Below, one piece after another: positions 10,900-20,761 of a stretch of DNA of 64,000 bases. Position 1 is the first letter of the stretch. Every line of letters begins with the position of its first letter. This DNA is from Henckelia pumila. Lineage: Eukaryota; Streptophyta; Magnoliopsida; Lamiales; Gesneriaceae. A program made the position numbers and the translations under genes. The stretch covers positions 131,038,375 to 131,102,374 of the forward strand of contig NC_133121.1 in NCBI RefSeq assembly GCF_033568475.1, written 5' to 3'. Under the pieces are notes generated by a model. The model did no database searches, was not told the origin of the DNA, and saw only the letters and a list, made by a program, of their open reading frames with translations.

Positions 10900-13800
10900 C
10901 GGTTGTTCACGACACATAACAGGGAATCCAGAACTTCTAACAGAAGTGGTGTTGTGCAAAGGACCAAAGATCAGCTTTGGAGACAACTCCAAAGGTAAAA
11001 CCATGGGTAAGGGTAAGATTATCCATGGTAACATCATTATTAAAGATGTGTTACTTGTTGACAAACTATGTTATAATTTGATAAGTATTAGTCAACTATG
11101 TGACAATGATCATTCGGTCGAGTTTCACAAACACACTTGCCTCATAAAAAATGACAAAGGTGAGACTCTTATGACCGGTGTACGAGACCTAAACACCTAC
11201 AAGGTAAACTGGTCTTGCTCACATATTTCCTCACCTACTTGTCTTACTGCTCATCATGATAAACATTGGCTGTGGCATAAGCGATTAAATCATCTAAATT
11301 TTAAGTCCATTTCTAACTTGAGGAAGCATGGTTTGGTTTCTGGATTGCCCGAAGGAGATTTTATAAAAGACAAAGTTTGTCCTGCTTGTCAACTAGGAAA
11401 GCAGGTGAGAGCAACTTTTAAAAATAAAGAGTGTATATCTTCTTCCAAATGTTTAGGCTTACTTCACATGGACCTATTTGGTCCTATACCAGTAAGAAGC
11501 TTAGGGGGAATGAGATATGCTCTTGTTGTTATAGATGACTTTTCTCGATTTACTTGGGTCATCTTTCTCTCTTCAAAAGATCAAACTGCACCTCACCTGA
11601 TTAAGCTTTTTAAACGCTTGCAAAATGAACAATCTACTGTGATAGATAGGATCAGGAGTGATAGAGGGACTGAATTTTTAAACACCACTCTTATGACTTA
11701 TCTAGATGATCAGGGAATCAAGCATGAGTTGTCAGCTGCTAGATCCCCACAGCAAAATGGGGTGACTGAAAGAAGGAACCGTACTTTAAAATAAGCAGCC
11801 AGAACTATGATTGCTGATTCAAATGTTTCTCAAAGGCTTTGGGCAGAAGCAGTTAACACAGCTTGCTATACTCAAAACAGATCTATGATTAATAAACGAT
11901 TTAACAAAACTCCATATGAGATCTGGAATGGCACAAAACCTGATATTTCATACTTCAAAATTTTTGGGTGCAAATGCTTTATCCACAATAATGGCAAAAA
12001 CCATTTGACAGCCTTCGATGCCAAAGCAGACGAAGGAACTTTTATTGGTTACTCAGCCGTTAGCAGAGCTTATCGAGTGTTCAATCAAAGATCACTAACG
12101 GTCGAGGAAACCATTCATGTTATTTTTGATGAATCTACTCTTTGTACAGAACAAACTCAAGGGAGCATAAATGATCTGAGTCACAGATTGGAAAACACAA
12201 ATCTACAGGAAGAGAGTGACAGTGATCTATATCCTCCAAAGAAGGATGATCCAGCTCCCTCTACCGTTTGTGATCAAACAAGGCCAGGAGTGGATCCACC
12301 GGTGGATAACGATCCTCCTGCCAATGATGATCCAGTAAACGAGGACGTTCATCAACCAATTGATGACAACCCTTTAGGGAATTATTTTAGGTGGAACAAA
12401 AATCATCCACCTGGGTTGGTCATAGGTGACCCTTCTGCTCCTCGAAAAACACGTGGTCAAATGATTAATGAATTCTTGCATGCAGCTTTCATATCTCAGG
12501 TAGAGCCCAAGAAGATAGATGAAGCCCTATCAGATGCCAGCTGGATCGAGGCAATGCAAGAAGAACTGAATCAATTCACCCGCAACAATGTTTGGCATCT
12601 AGTTCCTCGACCGGAAAATCAAAATGTGATTGGAACTAGATGGGTGTTTCGTAACAAGATCGATGAACATGGCACTGTTGTGCGTAACAAAGCTCGACTT
12701 GTTGCTCAAGGATTTAGACAAGAAGAAGGCATAGACTTTGAGAAATCCTTCGCGCCAGTTGCAAGACTAGAAGCAATCCGCATCTTTCTTGCCTATGCAG
12801 CTTTTAAGGATTTTAAAGTTTATCAAATGGATGTCAAGTCTGCATTCCTCAATGGTCTACTTCAAGAAGAGGTGTACGTTGAACAACCACCAGGTTTTGT
12901 CAATCCTACTCATCCTCAATATATCTATAAACTTGACAAAGCTCTTTATGGATTAAAACAAGCACCACGTGCTTGGTATGACACATTACTAAAATTTTTA
13001 CTGGAACATGATTTCCAAATTGGAACGGTCGATAAGACCCTGTTTATATTTGTAAAAGGTGATCATGTGTTACTAGTACAAATTTATGTTGATGACATTA
13101 TATTTGGGTCAACTAACCCCAAGTTGTGCTCAAAGTTCTCTAAGCTAATGCAGGAGAAGTTTGAAATGAGCATGATGGGCGAGCTAAACTTCTTTCTTGG
13201 ACTTCAAGTGAAGCAACTTGAAACTGGAATATTTATCAATCAGTCCAAGTATGCCAAGGAATTGGTAAAGAAGTTTGGAATGGAACAATGCTCAACTGCA
13301 TCTACCCCATGAGTACATCAATCAAGCTTGATAAAGATGAAGGGGGAATCCCGGTCGAGGTAACCATGTATCGAGGCCTTATTGGCTCATTGCTTTATTT
13401 GACTGCCAGTTGACCGGATATTATGTATTCAGTCTGTCTATGTGCTAGATTTCAAGCAGCACCTAAGCAATCTCATTTTATTGCTGCCAAACGAATCATT
13501 AAATATATTAAAGGAACTACTAATGTGGGTCTTTGGTATCCCAAAGATTCAAATCTTAATCTTATTGGCTATTCAGATGCAGATTATGCAGGGTGTAGAA
13601 TTGATCGCAAAAGTACAAGCGGCACATGTCAGTTCCTTGGAGATAGACTGATTTCGTGGTCAAGTAAGAAGCAGACATCAATTGCTACCTCGACCGCCGA
13701 AGCAGAATACCTTGCTGCTGGCAGCTGTTGTGCTCAAATACTTTGGATTCAACAGCAGCTTAAGGATTATGGAATCCGGTCGAGTGAAGCTCCAATCTAC

Positions 13801-14028
13801 TGTGACAATACAAGTGCCATAGCCATCACTCACAATCCAGTGATGCACTCTAGGACAAAGCACATTGATGTCAGGCATCACTTTATCCGAGATCATGTCT
13901 TAAAGAAAGAAATCAAGCTGGAATACATCTCTACCGATCAGCAAGCAGCAGACATATTCACCAAGCCTCTACCGGACGCTAAGTTTTCTTATTTTCGAAA
14001 TATTCTTGGCTTAGTAGATCTGAGTTAG
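10736..14028 (+). pseudogene. pol: pol region of element B (protease, integrase, RT, RNase H)
   Basis: Copia order is clear. The protease has LDSGCSRHITGN (~10895). An HHCC zinc region precedes the integrase core, which shows MDLFGP, SDRGTEF and QQNGVTERRNR. Reverse transcriptase covers KARLVAQGF to YVDDIIFGS (~13085). RNase H has DADYAGC, a TAEAEY motif and HSRTKHIDVRHHF near the end. Breaks: entry frameshift near 10730, TAG at 10799-10801, TAA at 11792-11794, a one-base deletion near 13309 (run of C) and TGA at 13411-13413. The stop at 11792 and the TGA recur in the tandem copy; the one-base deletion does not. The enzyme set is therefore not made from this copy, though each domain is individually well preserved, which fits recent inactivation. 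Confidence 0.92.
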
Positions 14029-14234
14029 TATGCATGTGTTTAGGGGGAATAATTGCCATTATGACATTAATAGCTTAGCTTTTACATTGCCATAAATAGT
14101 GGCATATCATCCGCCTTAAACTAGTGTCTGACAGGCTTAGTACTAGCAGCCTTGTGCTTTGAACCAGTTGACATTAATTGGGCGCGGTGATTATTCTCCT
14201 CAAAATATTTTTGAATTTCAAAAACACTTTTTCA

Positions 14235-14270
14235 TGACGTCATCCTATGGCCCATAGGTTCCTATATATA
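14235..14270 (+). promoter_or_regulatory. Internal promoter candidate upstream of the third ORF
   Basis: Within 36 bases lie the palindrome TGACGTCA (14235-14242, a bZIP/as-1 or CRE type site), the inverted repeat CCTATGGCCCATAGG (14244-14258) and TATATATA (14263-14270). The third ORF starts at 14394. The roughly 100 bases after the expected transcription start contain no ATG and are pyrimidine-rich, as expected of a real leader. pol ends at 14028, so the third ORF cannot be reached by simple readthrough. The sites are seen directly; promoter activity is inference. The same block is at 23302-23337 in the tandem copy. Confidence 0.6.
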
Positions 14271-14393
14271 CCTCTTTACACTCGTATATCAACCTTTCAC
14301 ATTTGCTAAAGCTTTCATATTGCACTAAACGTTCCATCGAATTACTCTCTAGATCTTGCTTACTTTCTGCTCTAGTTCCTATCTACAGCTATC

Positions 14394-17174
14394 ATGTCGA
14401 TCCAGAAGACCTGCCTGGCAATCAACTTTGACTCCGTGGTTAAGGCAAACAATGCAGGAATTACAGAGGTCTTCACCATGCTTGAAGCCTCTGGACTGAA
14501 GAAATTTCTGGAATGCAGTGCCATCTGCGATTTGCCTGTTTTGAAGGAGTTCTTCACTACCGCTCAAATCGAGCATGGGACTATCAAATGCGTGATCAAG
14601 ACAGAAGTCTACTCTTTCAATCAGCAGTTCTTCGCTAGCATTTTTGATCTGCCCTCCAGGGGTTTGACAAAATGCACGGATCTTCCAGACGGTAATTGCT
14701 CTTACTGGTTGAAGGAGTTCTCAACCACTGATGCTCCAATCAAACTGCCGGCCCAGAAGACATCTCTCAAAGCTCCATTCAGGCTCTTGACCAACATCGT
14801 AGCCAAGAATCTTCTGGCCAAGGCTGGTTCTTACGACAAAGTGACACTGGAGAAATTTCAATACATGGCGTGTATTGCCTCCAAGATCAACATAAACTGG
14901 TCAGACATTCTGTTCAATATTCTATGTGAAATGATCAGGGGCAAAGGGCAATCCGAGGGATTTGCTCTGCAAATTTGCCACATTTTGAGCACCCTTGGAG
15001 TGGACTTCTCCAAAACTGAGCCTCTGCATCCCACCAAATGGCTCAACAAGTCCACGATTCACAAATTCCTGAACAAAAAGGAGACTGCGGTCGACACCTT
15101 GCCCGCTACCGCAAAGGTTATTGCTATCCCACAACCGCTTTCAACGGTTCCGGTCGTGGCCAAACCAGTCGACACCAAAAAGTCTGCCAAGCGCCAACTG
15201 ATCATCGAATCTGACTCTGAAGACGAATCACGTGAGAATGTTCCACTGATTCAAGCTTTCAGCAAATCATCTCCTTCTCTATCCAAAGCAGCTGTGTCAT
15301 CTACGCCTGCAGGCGAGAAGAAGAGGCAGCACAAGAAGCTAAAGTCTCTGTCTGGCCTTGCTCCTACCCTGCCAACGGTCGAGACCACTACCGCTGCTGC
15401 TTCTACTGCTCCTCATCCTACAAAGGGTGTGACAATCCGGGAAGGTGCCTTATCAGCTCCTAAGGTCACTCTAGCTGATCCCAAAGACAAAGGGAAAGGT
15501 GTGATGATGATCTACACACCCAAGGCTCAACCAGCAGCTACGATAGAGCTAAATCTGATCATCTCACACGTCCTCCGCACTGTCAAGCGTCACCTACAAC
15601 GCTTTGACAGATGGCATCACTCCCGCACACACCTGACTCTGGCTCAAATATTTCCTAAATGGAAATCTCTAAACCTTATTGAGCAAAAGATGCTTCTATT
15701 TGCTGATACTAAAGACATCGTGGAGGCTTTGGGAAGAAGACAGCTCATAGACTTGAAGCTTCGAGGAAGCCTGCTATCTCTGTTAATTAATGAGCGTGTC
15801 AAGAATTTCAAATCTAAGAGTTCTACCGCTGCCGATGACTTTGTGATTTTGACTGGACTACAGGATAGTCTACGTCAAATCACTCAACTGCTTCAGCACT
15901 ATCAAGCTCTCAACACTGACAACACACCAGCTTCAGCAGCCTGTTTACAAGCTTATGTGCTGGAAGGACAAGTAATGATGAAGACCTTTCTCACTCAAGA
16001 TCAGGGTGAGGAAGACGTCTATGCTTTTTCTTCTTCAGATGGGATTCTGACCGATCTCATCACTGCCGACCTCTTTCAATCATCTGCTCTAAAATCGAGT
16101 GTGGCAGCCTCTTCATCGGTCGACCCCTCCTCCACCGCAGTCCAAGCAGTCACTCAACCGGAAGTAGTTGTGATTGCTCACTCCTTTCCAGTGACGACCG
16201 CTTTCACCTCTCCAAGTCATCCACAAGATGTTTCAGAAGTGGTTGCACAAGAGATACCTGTCACCTCTGTGACAGAGGCTCCTTGCAGTAGTACAGCAAT
16301 AGTGCCCCCAATGGAGACACCAAGCACTATTGTATCACCTGCATCTCCAGTACAGCAAGTGACTGATGCTGATCAAGCACATCAACCGTCTCCATCCACT
16401 GAAAAGTTTATGGAAGATCTCATTATGGATGAACCAAGTGCTGATCCTGATACTCCACCAACCATATTGGCTGCAGTCGAGACTATTACATCTCCAACTG
16501 TACCATTATTGGAGGGTCCATCATCTAGCTCTCCAGCCAGATCACCATCACCACATCATCGTGAGTCTAGCCCGGTTTCACCAAGAAATGACCAACAAGG
16601 GCAAATGCTTCAGACTGATGAGTCTTTGATTGACGCCATGGCCGCAGCTCTAGATCATACCTTGATTAATAGGCTACATGAGCTCACGCAAACGGTTAGG
16701 TCCTTCTCTCAAGATATCACTAACTCCTCCTTCTCCGTTGATAATTCACGCCAGACGATGATTCGGCATTTCGAGACCGTGTCTCGAGATCTTGCTCGTA
16801 TGACCACAGAAATCACTAATCATCATCGCACTCAAATCAACACGCTCTCTACCGTCTCTGAACAAGTTATCCGCTCCGAAAATCGCCTTCACAAGCAGTT
16901 GAATGATCGGATGGACACTATGCAAGCTACTCTACTTGCTCAACTCGATGCAAAGATTGACAATATGCAATCCTGCCTTGGCACTCAACTCACTGAGATC
17001 ATCGTTCGACTCAACCAAGGTGATGCCAAAAAGGGGGAAGAAGAGCAACGTAGAGCAGCAGAGGCAAGAAGACGAGAAGAAGAGTCCAGAAGAAAGGAAG
17101 AAGCCGACAGAAGAAGAAGAGAAGGCGACAGGTCAGGCGATAAGTCGGGAGGAGCCAGTTGGTTCAAAAGATGA
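14394..17174 (+). CDS. Intact third ORF of element B, 926 aa, unknown function
   Basis: A single uninterrupted frame in the env position of a SIRE-like element. Residues ~1-230 form a globular, conserved region (GLKKFLE near 31, LLTNIVAKNLLAKAGSYD near 129, ININWSDILFNIL near 163) that resembles the plant transposon domain PF20167. Residues ~230-360 are Ser/Pro/Lys-rich with an acidic ESDSEDE patch. A second conserved block follows (~385-510, around QRFDRWHHSR), then a long low-complexity Ser/Thr/Pro region. The C-terminal ~200 residues are heptad-like coiled coil ending in an Arg/Glu-rich tail and GGASWFKR. I see no signal peptide and no membrane segment, so it is not a typical envelope protein. 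Conservation with the decayed ORF at 1012-3587 shows it is a real protein family. Function unknown. Confidence 0.85.
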   Translation: MSIQKTCLAINFDSVVKANNAGITEVFTMLEASGLKKFLECSAICDLPVLKEFFTTAQIEHGTIKCVIKTEVYSFNQQFFASIFDLPSRGLTKCTDLPDGNCSYWLKEFSTTDAPIKLPAQKTSLKAPFRLLTNIVAKNLLAKAGSYDKVTLEKFQYMACIASKININWSDILFNILCEMIRGKGQSEGFALQICHILSTLGVDFSKTEPLHPTKWLNKSTIHKFLNKKETAVDTLPATAKVIAIPQPLSTVPVVAKPVDTKKSAKRQLIIESDSEDESRENVPLIQAFSKSSPSLSKAAVSSTPAGEKKRQHKKLKSLSGLAPTLPTVETTTAAASTAPHPTKGVTIREGALSAPKVTLADPKDKGKGVMMIYTPKAQPAATIELNLIISHVLRTVKRHLQRFDRWHHSRTHLTLAQIFPKWKSLNLIEQKMLLFADTKDIVEALGRRQLIDLKLRGSLLSLLINERVKNFKSKSSTAADDFVILTGLQDSLRQITQLLQHYQALNTDNTPASAACLQAYVLEGQVMMKTFLTQDQGEEDVYAFSSSDGILTDLITADLFQSSALKSSVAASSSVDPSSTAVQAVTQPEVVVIAHSFPVTTAFTSPSHPQDVSEVVAQEIPVTSVTEAPCSSTAIVPPMETPSTIVSPASPVQQVTDADQAHQPSPSTEKFMEDLIMDEPSADPDTPPTILAAVETITSPTVPLLEGPSSSSPARSPSPHHRESSPVSPRNDQQGQMLQTDESLIDAMAAALDHTLINRLHELTQTVRSFSQDITNSSFSVDNSRQTMIRHFETVSRDLARMTTEITNHHRTQINTLSTVSEQVIRSENRLHKQLNDRMDTMQATLLAQLDAKIDNMQSCLGTQLTEIIVRLNQGDAKKGEEEQRRAAEARRREEESRRKEEADRRRREGDRSGDKSGGASWFKR

Positions 17175-17327
17175 ACAATCTTCACTTATCTCAGCTGCAT
17201 CTCATTTTGACTTTCTTCTGTAGGTGTAATAAAAATGTTTATTGTACTTAATGAAATTCATTCTCTCAATGAAGTTCATTGTACTGCTTTCATATTGTTC
17301 TTGGGGCACTTAAGTTTTGTCATCACC

Positions 17328-17340
17328 AAAAGGGGAAAAT
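17328..17340 (+). other. Polypurine tract of element B
   Basis: AAAAGGGGAAAAT ends at the first base of the 3' LTR. The tandem copy has one extra A in this run. Confidence 0.85.
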
Positions 17341-18591
17341 TGTTGAATCCGATATTTTGGTGATAACAAAACAACTCATTGTATAGGAATGTGCTGCCAA
17401 CCATTGTATTTCAGGAATCTACTACAACTTCTACCGGAAGCTTGTCAACCGCCTATGTCTCTCGACCGGTTGAAGTCTCAAGCCTATCGACTGGTTATTC
17501 AAACCAGCAGAGGACAAATATCCCTACCGGTAGAATGCCAACTGCCTATCAAGATATCTCAAGACAAGTACCTGTGACAAGATGTTCTTTGCAGGATCCT
17601 TTATTAAAAGCAGAACCGGCGTATCAGAAGATTTGTTGACTCCTGCAAATCAAGACAACAGGTTATACCAAAATGGCAAAACACAGAATGACTGCAGATA
17701 AAGCACTCGACCGTTTATTCCAGTTTTGGACCCTGGAAGTTGTCTGCAGTGTACGATCCTCATGCAGAATCATCAATGCATTTATGAGCATTAAATGTGC
17801 ATTCAATGCAGCATCAGAACGTTCAAAATAAAGACGTTGATGATTGACCTATTTAAAGGGAGGATTGCTCAAGAAGTCAAAAACAACAACAACAAACAAA
17901 AAAGGAACAACATCAAGTGATACGAGACAACGAAGAGAGACATTTCAATCACTTGAGTAATATCAGAAGTCCTCATCTGATATACTTGAGCACACTCACA
18001 AGATCATTCATCTGCTGCTCAAATAAACCCTCGCTTATAGTTCACGTATCTGATCATCAAGGATCATCCTAGGGTTTCCAAGCCTCTCGACCGCTCTACA
18101 GTCTGAGAAGCTCAACTCAACTATACTCAGTGTTGAAGAGACCTGAAGCTGCTCTGAAAGCTTCCACCAGTCTGATAAGAACTGAGACTCTTATCTGTGT
18201 AAATCTAGGAGTTTCGGATTAGGCATTGGATAAGTCCTAAGTCTGAAGTGGGTGTATTACAAGACGTTGTAATAACCAAAGTCTTCTAGTGAATTCCTTC
18301 CTAAGTGGAAGAAGGGGAGACGTAGAAGGATTAAGCCTTCGAACTTCCATAAAATCGTGTTTTAGCCTTTACTGCCATTTATCTTACATCCTGCTCATAC
18401 ATTGCTTTATAAACTTTGCATCACTAAAACCTCTGAACTAGTTCCGCACTATTTAAGTTGTTCAAAACGTTTTAGAAGTTGAGAAAACAGATTAAGTGAA
18501 CTAAACCTCACTTGATCATTTTTTTAAAGAAGGAGAAGAAAAGTTTCAGAGTGTATTCACCCCCCCTCTACCCTCTGAACCGATCCCAACA
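17341..18591 (+). repeat. 3' LTR of element B (1251 bp)
   Basis: Same ends as the 5' LTR and nearly identical sequence. Differences I noted include a CAA deletion near the start, C/T and A/G changes around 17560, 17695, 18099, 18188 and 18360, and one A missing in a homopolymer. It is followed directly by the second copy of AAATA. Confidence 0.93.
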
Positions 18592-18596
18592 AAATA

Positions 18597-19106
18597 TATG
18601 AGTATATTTTACATTTTTCTCTATTTTTTATATTTCACGCATACATGCAACAATCAAAGATGACGTTCTTGATAAGTGAAACCACTTTTCAAAGAAAATC
18701 ATCTTTTTTTTATATTAAAAACATAATTGTTGCAGAAAATACACTAAAATATAAGATGACAACAAAATAATACAAAATAAATTTTATAAACAAAACAAAT
18801 ATATGTGATTTTCGATAATATTTTTTCGTCAAAGATTTTTGAATTCAATAGTTTTCAATATTTGAAAAGTGCGGATGTAACTTGTTAAACATAACTTTTT
18901 GGTACTTTTTTTCTTCGTATTTTATGGATAGATTACATTTTATATCATTTTTTGTTCAGTTACAAGTTTTTTAATAAATAAAAAGTTTTTTTTCACTTAA
19001 TTTTTTTTGTTTTTTAATTGTACAATCTATAATTCACTTGAGTATTTGGCTAAACTTATTAAAAATAGCTTATAAGCTGTAGGATCTTATAAGATGTTAG
19101 GTCTCA
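18597..19106 (+). repeat. Right part of repeat family R after the copia element
   Basis: Diverged but collinear with about 33590-34000 (right arm of the large inverted repeat). Shared landmarks are the CATGCAACAAT region, ACATAATTGTTGC and TTTGAAAAGTG followed by GGATGT. Non-coding and AT-rich. Confidence 0.5.
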
Positions 19107-19116
19107 TTTTAAAAAT

Positions 19117-19429
19117 GGAAAATTACTTTTTTAGTCTTGTATGTTTGTTACTTTGCGATTTTGGTCTTCTATGTTTTCAGATTTCAATTTTAGTCCGCTA
19201 TCTTTATTTTTTTTGGTAATTTTAGTCCTTTTTTCGATGTGGCGCTGATGTTGAACCAATGCAGTGCTGATGTCTAGCTGATGCGTAAAGTTCAACGTAA
19301 GAATTTTCGAATAAAAAGGATTGAAATTGCCAAAAATCAAAACATGTAGGACAAAAACTAAAATATGAAAACGTAGAGGACTAAAATCGCAAAGTGACAA
19401 ACATACAGGACCAAAATTGCAATTTTTCC
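19117..19429. mobile_element. Foldback MITE with 10-bp target duplication (Mutator-like)
   Basis: A 313-bp element whose ends are long imperfect inverted repeats (left: TTGTATGTTTGTTACTTTGC; right: complementary GCAAAGTGACAAACATACA). It is flanked on both sides by TTTTAAAAAT (19107-19116 and 19430-19439). A 9-11 bp duplication with long terminal inverted repeats is typical of Mutator-like elements. It has no coding capacity; the minus-strand ORF across it is a by-product of the repeats. Confidence 0.75.
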
Positions 19430-19439
19430 TTTTAAAAAT

Positions 19440-20509
19440 AAGCTGTTAAAATGTTTGGATGAATTTATTTTAAACAACTTAAAATGTTGATGTGTTTGCC
19501 TTTATAAGATCTTTTTTTATTGTCAAAATTACCAAAATGGTATAATAATATGGAGGTGAAGTAAATACTAAATATATACGAAAATAATTTTAAAATTTTA
19601 TGATAAATTTTAAAATTAAATAAAAACTATTTTATATTTTAATTTATAAAAATCGTACGTAAAATATGTAATATTTTTAAAATTACTCAATAATATCTTA
19701 ATAGTTTATTTTTTTAATTATAAGAAAATAATAGAACAAAACATTATTTTAAATTATATATATACTAGTATATATAATAACAGAGTTTTTTTCATTTTTA
19801 GAAAAATCTCGCCAAAATAATATTGTTTCAAAAAAATAACCAGCTTAAAAGATTGTTTCAAAAAAATAATATTTTTCAAATTATTTAATCAATTACCTAA
19901 TATTTGACTTATTTAGACATATTTCGATTAAGAGGAATATATTACAAAAAATTTGATAATATCGGCATCTTTTTATATACACACACATTTATATATATAT
20001 ATATATATCTCCATTAAAAATTAGGCGGATTTCAACATTCCATTTATAATAATTGTTTTCCAAGAAATTTAAAAATCATTAATTTACATTTTTAAAAAAT
20101 ATTATAACGTATGATTCATAAAACGTAAATTTTGTAAACAAACTGTTCAAAAAAATTGAATTCTTATTATCACTACTTTTTAATTTCAGTTAGTTTTTTA
20201 TGTTCATATATGAGAAAATTTTAATAATATACTATATAATAATGTACCAATGTTCGGTTCAAAATTAGACCGTACGTTATCATTATTTTTTAATTTTAGT
20301 TAATTTTTTCTATATACAAGTTAAATTTTTCATATTTTTACATATGATAATATATTAATTTTAATTTGAAATTTGATAAGATGTTCTAAATTTTGATGTG
20401 ATTTAAAATTTTTTTATCCATATGCATATAAAATTTCCATAAATGATATATATATATATATATGATAATGTACCAACTTTTGGTAAAATTTTAAATTTTG
20501 GTATGTATG
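19440..20509. other. AT-rich flank without genes
   Basis: Very AT-rich, with TA microsatellites near 19995 and 20448. Part of it (about 19795-20150) recurs inverted at 30824-31005. No coding signal. Confidence 0.6.
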
Positions 20510-20758
20510 TAGAGCCGTTAATTTGGGTTAGGCCCGCCGGGTTGGCCCGGCCCGCCATAAAATTTAAGTGGGTTAGGTTGAAATTTTTTCAACCCAACAA
20601 AAGGTGGGCCTAGATGGGCCAACCCGCCTAGGTACGCGACCCGCGCGGGTTGGCTCGCGGGCCTGTAAAATTAATAATTTATTTTTATATATGTATTTTT
20701 TTAATAAAAGTTATGCATTTTTTTTGTATTAATTATTTTATATAAAATTTACACACAT
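20510..20758. mobile_element. hAT MITE, right end cut off by the tandem junction
   Basis: Starts TAGAGCCGTTAATTTGGG, preceded by TATGTATG, exactly as the complete element at 29580-30098, and stops after ACACACAT where the duplicated unit begins. It contains the GC-rich blocks with GGGTTGGCCC motifs. Confidence 0.8.
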
Positions 20759-20761
20759 AAA
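20759..20761. other. Junction of the tandem duplication (AAA filler)
   Basis: Left of here the sequence matches the hAT MITE up to T at 20758 (equivalent to 29828). From 20762 it matches element B from 11696. The three A residues belong to neither parent, as in end-joining repair with short filler. Confidence 0.7.

Larger units (their letters stand above)
7484..18591 (+). mobile_element. Complete SIRE-like Ty1-copia retrotransposon (element B, 11.1 kb)
   Basis: Boundaries are exact: TGTTGAATCC opens both LTRs, CCCAACA closes both, and the 5-bp duplication AAATA flanks the element (7479-7483 and 18592-18596). Order inside: 5' LTR, tRNA-Met primer site, gag, protease-integrase-reverse transcriptase-RNase H (copia order), a promoter-like spacer, a long third ORF, purine tract, 3' LTR. 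By eye the LTRs differ at about five positions and a few short indels in 1.25 kb, so insertion was recent. gag-pol carries at least three nonsense codons and two frameshifts, so this copy could move only with help from another element. Its 3' half is duplicated in tandem from 20762. Confidence 0.95.
11696..20758 (+). repeat. Tandem duplication, unit 1 (9063 bp)
   Basis: The segment begins inside integrase of element B and ends inside an hAT MITE. It reappears immediately to the right at 20762-29828. It includes half a retrotransposon plus unrelated flanking DNA, so it was copied as DNA and not by retrotransposition. Confidence 0.92.

Noticed and set aside
14372..15134. Minus-strand ORFs under the third ORF (and copies at 23439-24201)
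   Set aside because: Shadows of the sense-strand protein. No promoter, and no conservation separate from the sense frame.
19131..19400. 89-codon minus-strand ORF (and copy at 28199-28468)
   Set aside because: It coincides with the foldback MITE; the open frame follows from its inverted repeats.
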